Source: Heterodera schachtii
Taxonomy: Eukaryota > Nematoda > Chromadorea > Rhabditida > Heteroderidae
Assembly (NCBI GenBank): GCA_023374025.1
Contig: SIJG01000172.1
Coordinates: 134,720-198,719 of the forward strand
Reading direction: 5' to 3'
Length of the DNA: 64,000 nt
Shown: in pieces, positions 34,178 to 42,254 of the stretch
Layout: each line of letters opens with the position of its first letter
Numbering within the stretch: position 1 is the first letter of the stretch
Made by a program: the position numbers and the translations under genes
Notes under the pieces: generated by a model
The model's input: the letters and a program-made list of their open reading frames with translations, nothing else
Databases searched by the model: none
What the model was told of the DNA's origin: nothing

Positions 34178-34420
34178 CAAAGGAGAGTTTCCAAGTGATG
34201 GTGGAGTTTCGAAATGAGACTTTGTGGGTGGCTAGACCACCACAAGATTCTATTGTGAAAATTTTTTGTAGCTGTTAAATGAGCCTCTGGGCCGAATTAT
34301 GAGGCCTTAAACTTTTAATAAAAAGTTTGGTGGCCTAGTGGTTAGTGTGTTGTACTCCTCTTTTTGTTAGTGAAAGTTCGAGTCCACCACAAGTAAATTA
34401 TTTTTCCCTCTTTTTATACC
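34177..34420 (+). repeat. Left terminal inverted repeat with tRNA-like insert
   Basis: 244 bp matching the reverse complement of 36,335-36,614 with scattered differences. The inner part, 34,329-34,391, is tRNA-like (GTGGCCTAGTGG A-box-like, GTTCGAGTCC B-box-like, CCACCAC end). Confidence 0.8.
34329..34391 (+). repeat. tRNA-like sequence inside the left inverted repeat
   Basis: GGTGGCCTAGTGGTTAGTG resembles a tRNA D-arm region with A box, and AGTTCGAGTCC resembles the T loop with B box. The end CCACCAC is complementary to a GTGGTGG-type acceptor strand. The anticodon arm is irregular and the T stem poorly paired, so this is a tRNA-derived remnant or Pol III promoter and not a tRNA gene. Confidence 0.55.
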
Positions 34421-34559
34421 ATATTAATTGAATTAGCTTTTCTAAAATTTTTATTTAAGCTTTTATAAATGGCCTCAAACCGAAAAATATTATTTTTATG
34501 CTTGAAAGCCATTTCGAAAAAGCTATTCGAGTTTATCAAATTATTGCCAATCGAAACCG

Positions 34560-35880
34560 AAATTGCCAAAAGTTTTATTTCAAACAGCGAGCGATGTATT
34601 AAGAATGACGAAGAAAAAAATTGAAATTTCTGAAGACCTCGTTTTTGACGAAAGTGCCAATTATTTGAGAAAGGAAGAAAATGAAAATGAATCAGATTCG
34701 GATTTTGACGAAGACCCTGCTGAATGCCAAAATGAAGACATAGAAAGCATTTGTGGTTCAGGCTTTGGTGTCTTTTTTTATCATCAGATGGATCAATTTT
34801 TTTACATCACAAGGAAAAAATCGAAAACAGCTACTATTTCTTATGCTGATAAAAAATGGCATTACAGCATTATCGTTCACCTGGAAAGGGTTATCGCTCT
34901 CTGGAAAGCATGCGTTCGGGATTTCGCTTTATTCAGTCCCCTTCTGACTTAAACATGCTTTGGAAGTTTTAATGAAAACAAAAATAATAATTAAAATAAA
35001 TTAATAAGGTTTGAAAAAAGCATGAAAGACCGGACTGACGCACTCAAAATAATTGACAAGGAAGTTTTGGAACAATTTCAGCACAAGTTTGCGATGAATT
35101 TAAGTCTTTCCGATGTAATCCCCCGGAAATGGGCGCTCATTGCCAACAGAAACTTGGAGATAATAAAGTTATTGGGTTTCAAGCCTCAAAAACATGGATT
35201 AATAAATTCAAAAAGAGGCACCCAATTATCTCCAGAAATGTTACTAAAAAACTTTGCATAAGAAAATAAAAAATTAAGATAACCAAATTTATTTGAAAAA
35301 ACATTTTGTGAATTACGAAAATGTGAAGGAAGAAACTGCTATATTTGCGGAACGAATCAGAGAAATTTTCGAGGTGGATAACTTTTCCGATCGAGATTTG
35401 ATCAATGCGGATCAATCGGGATTCGAACTTGAAATGCATGCTAAACGAACATTGGCGCCAATGGGACCAAAATAGTGGTCGTACAGTCTGTGGGTACCAC
35501 ACACAGTTATACAATAATGCCTGTGATAACGGTAAACGGACAGCTATTGTCTCCATATTCCTTGTCATTGCTGAACGATCATGGAAATTTCCAAAAAAGG
35601 AATTTTCCAGGTTTTGATCGGAAAATAAAATGATTTGAAGGCAAAAAAGATTTACGCTGTGGCTAAAAGAAGTCATATTATGACAAAGAAATTAATGATC
35701 GAGTGGGTCGAAGAAGTCCTAACCCCAATTTTACGTCCTGGGCATAAATCTGTACTTTTGGTAGACAGTTGATCAGGGTGGAATGAATTTAAAACCAAAG
35801 GTGTGGAATTAAACTTAAAACAAATACCGAAACATGGGACAGGAATTTGTCAGCCGCTTGACGTTTATGTTTTTAGGTAT
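34560..35880 (+). pseudogene. DDE_1/CENP-B-type transposase pseudogene
   Basis: An N-terminal region (KKIEISEDLVFDESANYL, an acidic patch, then KTATISYADK) has frameshifts near 34,850-34,930. It is followed by a CENP-B-like DNA-binding part near 35,020-35,265 (SLSDVIPRKWALIANRNLE). The catalytic domain begins about 35,300 with INADQSGFE (first Asp). Stops and frameshifts follow from 35,475. SVLLVDS at about 35,750 (second Asp) and IPKHGTGICQPLDVYVF at about 35,825-35,875 (third acidic position) are still readable. In this family the protein cuts and pastes its own element. This copy cannot. Confidence 0.8.
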
Positions 35881-36334
35881 ATTTAATGAAAAAATTGAAA
35901 AAATAAAATAAATTAAGAATGTGGAAGGAATTTACATGGAGAGTAACACAATTTGCCCTTGTTTATGGAATTGACATAAATTTGCACATCAGGAACAATA
36001 TTATTTAGCTCAAATCGCTGATTCATAACCAGCTCCAAGCAAGTCGCTTTAATGCTTGGATTAACTTCGAATGGCGAAAGGCTGGGTGGGTATTATGGAA
36101 ATTATCCATTTCCAATTTTTACGCACCCGATCAAATATTGTTTAGATGCCAAAAACAGCCATGTCATTGCCAAAAAAATAATTTCTTAAGTGTTGTACTC
36201 TTACGTTGTGCCCATTGTGAATTTTTCCTTTGTTAGGAACATTACTTCATCGATTATCATATGTGTGCTGATTAAATGATAAAATTTTCAAGTAAAATTT
36301 TCAGGTTAAAAAAATATAAAAAAGAATAAATTTA

Positions 36335-36614
36335 GTATAAAAAGAGGGAAAAAAATAATTTACTTGTGGTGGATTCGAACTTCACTAACAAAAAGAGGAG
36401 CACAACATACTAACCACTAGACCACCACACTGCTTACAACACCTAATAGAAAATTTTATTTTCTAATATAATTAAAAGTTTAAGGCCTCATAACTTGGCC
36501 CAGAGGCCCATTTAGCAGCTACAAAAAATTTTTCTCAATAGAACCTTGGGGTGGTCTAGCCACCCACAAAGTCTCATTTCGAAACGCCACCATCACATGG
36601 AAACTCTCCTTTGT
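36335..36614 (-). repeat. Right terminal inverted repeat with tRNA-like insert
   Basis: Reverse-complement partner of 34,177-34,420, with a ~35-base AT-rich expansion. It includes a tRNA-like unit at 36,366-36,428 (minus strand). Confidence 0.8.
36366..36428 (-). repeat. tRNA-like sequence inside the right inverted repeat
   Basis: On the minus strand it opens GTGGTGGTCTAGTGG and closes GTTCGAATCCACCAC. The first and last seven bases pair perfectly (GTGGTGG/CCACCAC) as an acceptor stem would, and A and B boxes are present. The middle does not form a normal anticodon arm. It is better preserved than the left copy. Confidence 0.6.
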
Positions 36615-36875
36615 GAGGGTGGCTCGTCGACTTCTAATGAACCGACGATGAAAAAATTTAATTTTTTGATCTTTTCGTCGATCAATTTCTACTTTCGCTC
36701 GCTTTTTTGAATTATGACTGATCCTTTTTCCCTCCATTTTTGATAAAAATAACAATGAAAGAATAATTTCATTAAGTCTCAAAAATGTATTTTACTTTTT
36801 ATTCATAGAAGAAAAATAGAAAATTGCTCGTGTTTTTATACATGAAAAAATGGTAAAACTATATTTTACTGAAAA
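36615..36875. other. Unassigned flank of the DDE_1 element
   Basis: A short Lys/Arg-rich open stretch on the minus strand (about 36,640-36,740) has no domain or exon signals. The rest is AT-rich. Confidence 0.4.
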
Positions 36876-37155
36876 TGTTATGTTCAACGGTGAACACAAC
36901 GTATAATAAAATACTTTATTTTGTCGGAGGCAAAAGAATAAATAATAAAATTGGTGGGTCGGTGGATGAAGAATAAATGAATAATAAATGATGTGATGAA
37001 TGAGTGGGAGAAGAGCACGAATAATAAATGACTGAGCGGAATACGACGTGAGTGATAAAATGATGGGTATTTATGGACGATGTTGAGAGATAGGTAGGAC
37101 ACGAATTGCGTACAGTAATTGGCGTACATTTGAATATTGACTGATATACACAACA
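36876..37155 (-). mobile_element. Solo LTR of the local Gypsy family
   Basis: 280 bp beginning TGTTATGTTCAACGGTGAAC and ending ATACACAACA, with a perfect 5-bp target duplication GAAAA on both sides (36,871-36,875 and 37,156-37,160). The end sequence matches the LTR at 19,471 (TGTTATGTCCAAACGTGGAC), including the paired arms. GTACAGTAATTGGCGTACATTTGAATAT near the other end resembles that LTR's ACAGTAACC...GACGTAAATTTCAATAT. Such solo LTRs arise by recombination between the two LTRs of an element. Confidence 0.8.
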
Positions 37156-37314
37156 GAAAATGAATCTTCATTTATAAAATCTTTTTTCAATGAATGAAAA
37201 TTTTCTGGATAAATAAATTTGTTTTCTTTATTTCCGAAATTTTGTTGAATCAAAAAGTTCGAATTTTTGAAGGTGGTGATCGGGGAGGGACTCAACACAA
37301 ATTCTACAATCATC

Positions 37315-37400
37315 CGTTTTTAATTCCCAAACATTTCTTCCGCCAAATTGTTTCTTCCAATTATAAATATTCTGATTTGAAGAAGTTTTTTTCAAAATTT
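37315..37400 (-). pseudogene. HTH module 3 tail relic
   Basis: The minus strand reads SNQNIYNWKKQFGGRNV, the end of module 3, without any upstream module. Fragment only. Confidence 0.55.
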
Positions 37401-37429
37401 GAGTGCAATTTAGAAAATTAGTAATTTAA

Positions 37430-37660
37430 TTAAAAAACCGACCGTTCCGATCTCAAATTATAAGTAGAGATCGGACCGGTCGGTTTTTTTTTTGTTTTTT
37501 TTTCGGTATTTTTCGATTTTGGGTTTCGGTTTTTGACCGAAAAAAACCGACCGAGAAATTTTTGAGTTTATCGGTTTTTTTCGGTTTCGGTTTTTTTCGG
37601 TTTTTAACCGAAACCGACCGACTGAAATAATCAAAAAACCGAAACAATCGACCGACTTTT
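37430..37660. repeat. CCGAA/TTCGG-rich interspersed repeat, copy 1
   Basis: Opens with a hairpin-forming pair around AAATTATAAGTA (GACCGTTCCGATCTC / GAGATCGGACCGGTC). It is followed by runs of TTCGG, TTTTTCGG and AACCGAAACCGACC. A second copy in the same orientation is at 38,285-38,470, and a weaker echo lies at 63,780-63,840. Confidence 0.6.
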
Positions 37661-37720
37661 ATGAAAAATCAGTTGGCCATTTTTTAACAAAATTCATTAA
37701 AAATTCTTAAAATTTTCCCC

Positions 37721-37870
37721 CGGCGGCGCCTATCGGCACCGCCGGCTCATCAAAAACCTATCTTTTCTTAAAAAACTAGCCCAAAATTTGGTCATTTTTT
37801 AGACAAAGTCTGCTAACAAATAGCATTAAAATTACAAAAAATTTCCGGCGACGCCTATCGGCATCGCTGC
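37721..37870. repeat. Interspersed repeats with the GGCGGCGCCTATCGGC hairpin
   Basis: GGCGGCGCC-TATC-GGCACCGCC at about 37,722-37,744 forms an imperfect stem. A diverged copy lies at about 37,845-37,870, preceded by CATTAAAATTACAAAAAATTT. Related copies are at 44,580-44,606 and 46,272-46,300, so this is a dispersed repeat family. Confidence 0.6.
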
Positions 37871-38284
37871 CGCAACGTTATGCCTAGGGCTCGCAAAAAA
37901 GGCACTAAAATAGGCACCACAAATTAAAAAAAGGCATTAAAAATTTTTTTTATTATGTATTTTTAGGGAGCAAAACACGTAAAACTTAACCAAAAGACTT
38001 AATTTTGCTGATTTAATAATAATTCAATATTTTATAATGTTTTTCAATAGGAAAACAAAAATTTTCGGAAAAACACCAAAAAAGGCACCATATCACTAAA
38101 ACAAATCTTTGTGGTTTTTTTAGAATCAAGGAGCAAACACACGTTTTTTGGCTGCCTTTTCTATCATTTTCCAAACCTTTAGTACACCATTCAATAGAGT
38201 TTCAATAGCTCTACAATTTTACTCAGAGAGATTTTTCGCTTTTTCTATTAATAGAAATAGTTTATTGCTTTTTTGGAATAAAAT
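37871..38284. other. Intergenic sequence
   Basis: AT-rich, with several AAAAAAGGCAC words (37,895-37,930 and 38,080-38,100). No gene seen. Confidence 0.5.
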
Positions 38285-38470
38285 TAAAGAAATTCAAAAA
38301 AAACCCGAAAAATCGAAATAAACCGAAAAATTTTCTTCGGTTTTTTCGATTTCGGTTTTTTTCGTTCGACCGAGAATTTTTTGAGTTTTTCGGTTTTTTT
38401 CGGTTTCGGTTTTTTTTCGGTTTTTAACCGAAACCGTTCGACCGACCCTCTTGTCCGGTCTCTAATTATA
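38285..38470. repeat. CCGAA/TTCGG-rich interspersed repeat, copy 2
   Basis: Shares TTTTGAGTTTTTCGG, CGGTTTCGG, TTAACCGAAACCG and the final CTAATTATAAGTA with copy 1. Confidence 0.6.
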
Positions 38471-38639
38471 AGTATATTTAACATTTTTTGCACTTTTTTT
38501 TGCTTTAATCATAAAATTTTCCGGTTTAAAAATTTTCTTCTTTACTTCACTATTTGTTTTTGAACATTTTTAAAAATAAATATTAGGCATTTGTAAAATG
38601 AGAATTGCATTTAAAATAATTATTCTATTCTACCCTTGT

Positions 38640-38894
38640 CATCAAAATTGCAATGATAATAGAGAAAAATATATATTTTTGATCAGTAGAACAAAAAAGG
38701 TTTATTAAAACGTAGAATTACTTTACTTTATTATTTTAATTATTATTTATTTAGGAATATTTATTATATAATTAGTGAATAGATATATTAATTATAATGT
38801 GTTTGCCAGGAATAATATGCGATCAAATTAAATAAGCAACCATTTCTTAATGTTTTAATATTAAATTTGTTTTTAGAAATATTTCTTCTTTAAA
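38640..38894 (+). promoter_or_regulatory. Type B upstream module of the intact plus-strand triple-HTH gene
   Basis: Has ATCAAAATTGCAATGATAATAGAG, TTTTGATCAGTAGAAC, a stretch with GTGTTTGCCAGGAATAATATGC, and TTTTTAGAAATATTTCTTCTTTAAA immediately before the ATG. Upstream modules of five other copies share this order. Confidence 0.5.
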
Positions 38895-39587
38895 ATGAAA
38901 TTATGCCAAATATTTTATTTTGTTTCATTTTTGATCTTCTTAATAAAAATTAATTATGCTGGATCAGAAATGAAAAAACTTCAACAAAAGTCATTTAATG
39001 AGATATTTGGAGAAAAATGGGAAGAAAGAGAAGAAAAACAACGAAATGAGAAGAAAAAAATAGAAATAATTGGGAAATATTATAAAATAAAAGAAAAAAT
39101 CAAGCAAAAAAGAAGAAAATTCCCAAGAAATGAATGGAATAAAATTGAAGTGAAAATAGCAAAAAAGTTTGGGACAAATCGCAAGAAAATTTATGAATGG
39201 ATTAAAGAATTTGGTCTCCAAAAACTCAAATCTTACAAATCAAAAACTTATGAAGAAAAATTAGAAATTGTACAAAAATTCATTGAAATGGTAAATGAAT
39301 TTAAGCAAAATGGAAGAAAATATTCAAAAAAAGAATGGAACCAAAATTATGCCGAAATTTGTAAGAAAATCGGAGTAAGCCATAGAACAATTAAGAGATG
39401 GAAAAAACAATTTGGAATTAGCAATAAAAGAATAACGGAGAAAGAAAAAATAGAAAAAATGAAAATTTATTTGATAATAAAAAGTGAAAATCCAAAAATG
39501 AGGGATAATGAAATTGCAAAAATTGTGAACACTTCTCAACAGAATATTTCCAATTGGAAAAAACAATTTGGAGAAGAAATTTTTTAG
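38895..39587 (+). CDS. Secreted triple helix-turn-helix protein (intact copy)
   Basis: 230 residues, no introns or stops. Residues 1-23 form a signal peptide (MKLCQIFYFVSFLIFLI...). KKLQQKSFNEIFGEKWEE follows, then three tandem ~50-residue modules. Module 1 (about 62-110) has KIAKKFGTNRKKIYEWIKEFGL. Module 2 (about 122-172) has EICKKIGVSHRTIKRWKKQFGI. Module 3 (about 184-230) has NEIAKIVNTSQQNISNWKKQFG. Each fits helix-turn-recognition-helix, as in homeodomain-like or transposase DNA-binding domains, with Trp-(Ile/Lys)-Lys closing the last helix. A signal peptide on a DNA-binding-like protein suggests either export, for example as an effector acting in other cells, or a changed function. The base composition matches the surroundings. 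Family function is inferred. Confidence 0.8.
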   Translation: MKLCQIFYFVSFLIFLIKINYAGSEMKKLQQKSFNEIFGEKWEEREEKQRNEKKKIEIIGKYYKIKEKIKQKRRKFPRNEWNKIEVKIAKKFGTNRKKIYEWIKEFGLQKLKSYKSKTYEEKLEIVQKFIEMVNEFKQNGRKYSKKEWNQNYAEICKKIGVSHRTIKRWKKQFGISNKRITEKEKIEKMKIYLIIKSENPKMRDNEIAKIVNTSQQNISNWKKQFGEEIF

Positions 39588-39946
39588 AGAACAACAGAAG
39601 AAGAAGAAGAGTTATTTGTTTGTGCTTTTTCAATTAACATATTTTTTTTGGAGCTTTTTTCTTTTTTAATATGCTAATTATATTTATTTATTATTTCTGA
39701 TTTGTCCCCATTTTTCAGCATAAAAATATCTTAAGTTAAAATATGTAATCAGTCTTAGTGTTTTTTTTGTCTTTATAGTTTTCAAAATTTAAAAAGTTTT
39801 TTTTTATAAATTTTAAGGGCAAAAAAAATAGTTCATCCTTTTGATCTATGCAAAAATTTGGATGATTTAATAAATTTCTCAAAGTCATCCGTGTCCAAAA
39901 TTGATTCTTCCAATTGTACAATATTTTAGTATTTTCTTTTTTACCA
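39588..39946. other. Intergenic sequence with a minus-strand HTH relic
   Basis: 39,890-39,935 on the minus strand reads ILYNWKNQF, an end-of-module-3 relic. The stretch ends TTTCTTTTTTACCAG, a good 3' splice site for the first visible exon of the next gene. Earlier exons of that gene were not found here. Confidence 0.5.
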
Positions 39947-42254
39947 GGTCCGTTGTTCAGTCAGTCTGGGCTTTTAGGAAAGGACGGTGAAAAAGCAAAG
40001 AAGGGTGGCAACAAACGTGGTCTTACGACACCGATGGCATCCAATTTGGACAGGACAACATGGGAAATTTTCAGGAACAAAGACTGGTCAGAGTAAGTGT
40101 TTTTAATAGCTATGCCAAGTTGATGATTTCAATTTTTTCAGGATAATTAGTGGGTACGACTTGAAGAGCAAGAAGGACACCAAAGTAAAAATCATGGGAA
40201 AGGTCTACACGCTGAAGAAGAATGGAATTGCGCTTCCTAAACCGCTGGGGGTCCGTCGCAAGAAAGTAGTTGGACCACAAAAGGACAAAGTGGTAAAACT
40301 ACCAACAGTGTGGGTAAAAATGATACAGATAAAATCTAAATTATTCATTATAGGAACGTTTCGAAGGCTGCGTTGAAATCTAAGCTGCGCGACAAGGAAC
40401 ATGAGATCGAGTTTTTAATTCTTATAGTTGGTACGCTTAAAAAAAAGAGTTTATAAGACTTCGCGCACGTTTATTAGAAGCAGAAGAAGCTAAAGGGGGT
40501 CCGCTACCGCTATTCGTTCAATCTGCAAATGTCAACGATTCCATTATCCAGCCTAATGGGGGTCCGGCTTTTAAGTAAGTTTTGGCATTTTTTAATGCTT
40601 TATTTGTTAAAATTAAGTGCGTCGGATGTGGCATCTCAACGCAATGCGTTTTCGTTATCGAGTCCAACAAATCGATATGGAAAAGAAGCCAAGGGAAACG
40701 CGACAGCTCCTTCCGTGGGTACGGCTGTCGACGGAACACCATCAATTCGACCTCCTTCCCTGGGTGCGTGTGTTCATGCCGCAACACCACCAGCTGCACC
40801 ACCTTCCGTGGGTACGTCTGTTCATGCCGCACCATCAGCTGCACCACTTTCCGTGGGTACGCCTGTTAATACCGCAACAACACCAGCTGCACCACCTTCA
40901 GTGGGTACGCCTGTTCATGCCGCAACATCAGCTGCACCACCTTCCGTGGGTACGCCTGTTCATGCCGCAACAGATGTACATGAATTTGCAAAGCCAAAGC
41001 TGTTTTCGGACGTCAATTTGCATGAACGTTATTATGGGAAAAATTGGTGGAGACATGAGGCTGATTCTGTGGGTCCGGAAAATTTGCAATTTTTGAAGGA
41101 TAGCTTTTTTTTTTGTATTATTGTTTTTAACATAACATCATTTTTATGAATTTAGGACGGTGAATGGCTATCGGACCAGGAAATCACTGACTATTTGGAC
41201 TACTTATCTGAAAAATGCAAAAAAGAGGGTTCGGTTCCGAAGGATATTCCATATAAGGTGGTTCCACTGGTTGAACTGATGCCATATTACGCAAAAGCGC
41301 CCGAACAAATTGAAGAGGCCTTTCTACATCGCCTTCGAGCAAGTATTAACGTTTCCTTATAAAATATATTTAACACATAGTTATTAAAAGGTCGGGAAGA
41401 TGATTTGGCAGTCCAATGGGCGCACAAATTTATTGACAGATGCAAACTGATCACTGTTTTACACTCAAAAAACCACTTTATCGCGGATTTAGTTCATCTG
41501 AGTCATTTTGTGGGTACGAATGTATGCAATATACACTTCTTCGACAGCCTCAATAAACAGCGCAGTCAAATAATGTAATATTTTTAAGCAATTATTAAAG
41601 ATTTCTTGAGTATTTTAGGGTCAAAAAGGACGAAAGACTCTGGAAGAACTACGCGGAGCCCATTTTTAAATACTTGGGAATTTTACGTGAACGTGGGTAC
41701 GAAAATGGAGTAACCATCTCAATTGTGCTCAAACCATGTCCAGTTCAACTAAATTAGTGGGATTGTGGTGTGATGGCCTTGGCATGTGCTGAGGTATGAC
41801 CGGTTTTTGTTAATGTATGCAAATTTTTTAGGAAGTGTTGCGGGTCAGAAAACTTTTTGTGGGTACGGACACGGCCTGGGGCTTTTCGCAAGAGCACACG
41901 GCGTTTTACCGTCGTTGGATCCATCAGACACTGAGCATGTCAAAGAAGGCACCGAAAGATGATGACGATGACATGGACAACATCTCTGTTTTGGAGGGTT
42001 CGGAAATGGACCGTTGAACAGAGACTCAGCAAGCGGAAAATGTTGGTACGTTGAAGGATACAGCTACAGAGGGTTCGAAAACGGATGGGAAAGATGATGC
42101 AGAGCAAGTTACGAGAAAACGCCCTGGGGGTCCGCATGTGCTCAAGCCGCCCAAAGAAAAAAAGAGGAAAGGTCGACGAAGGACCGAAGTGAGCCGTCTT
42201 ATTGAAAATGCATTGGCAGTGAATTATGAAAAGAAGAAGAAGAAAGATAACTGA
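39947..42254 (+). pseudogene. Spliced ULP1/C48-type cysteine protease gene with in-frame stops
   Basis: I infer nine exons: 39,947-40,092; 40,142-40,309; 40,354-40,410; 40,458-40,574; 40,618-41,098; 41,156-41,342; 41,391-41,574; 41,619-41,793; 41,832-42,254. Exon 5 has Ala/Pro-rich repeats (PPSVGTPVHAAT). Exons 7-8 carry the C48 protease landmarks: His in KNHFIADLVHL, Asp in FFDSL, Gln in PCPVQLN and Cys in WDCGVMAL. C48 enzymes cleave SUMO or similar modifiers, and related proteases occur in transposons and viruses. A TAG (41,755-41,757) falls between VQLN and WDCG, and a TGA interrupts exon 9 at 42,015-42,017. The tail is basic and NLS-like (KEKKRKGRRR). The intron at 41,099 lacks a GT donor. 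The 5' end is not found. It is a pseudogene unless the stops are read through or are assembly errors. Confidence 0.7.

Larger units (their letters stand above)
34177..36614 (+). mobile_element. CENP-B/pogo-type (DDE_1) DNA transposon, inactive
   Basis: Bounded by long terminal inverted repeats (34,177-34,420 and 36,335-36,614) that begin ACAAAGGAGAGTTTCCA on both sides. Between them is a decayed transposase with the three acidic regions of the DDE_1 family. At 2.4 kb the size fits an intact-length but mutated element. I could not identify target duplications with certainty. Confidence 0.8.

Noticed and set aside
34329..34391. Functional tRNA gene
   Set aside because: A and B boxes are present, but the anticodon arm and T stem do not fold. 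It lies in a transposon inverted repeat.
37453..37647. Lys-rich small protein
   Set aside because: The reading frame is produced by the TTCGG/CCGAA simple repeat.
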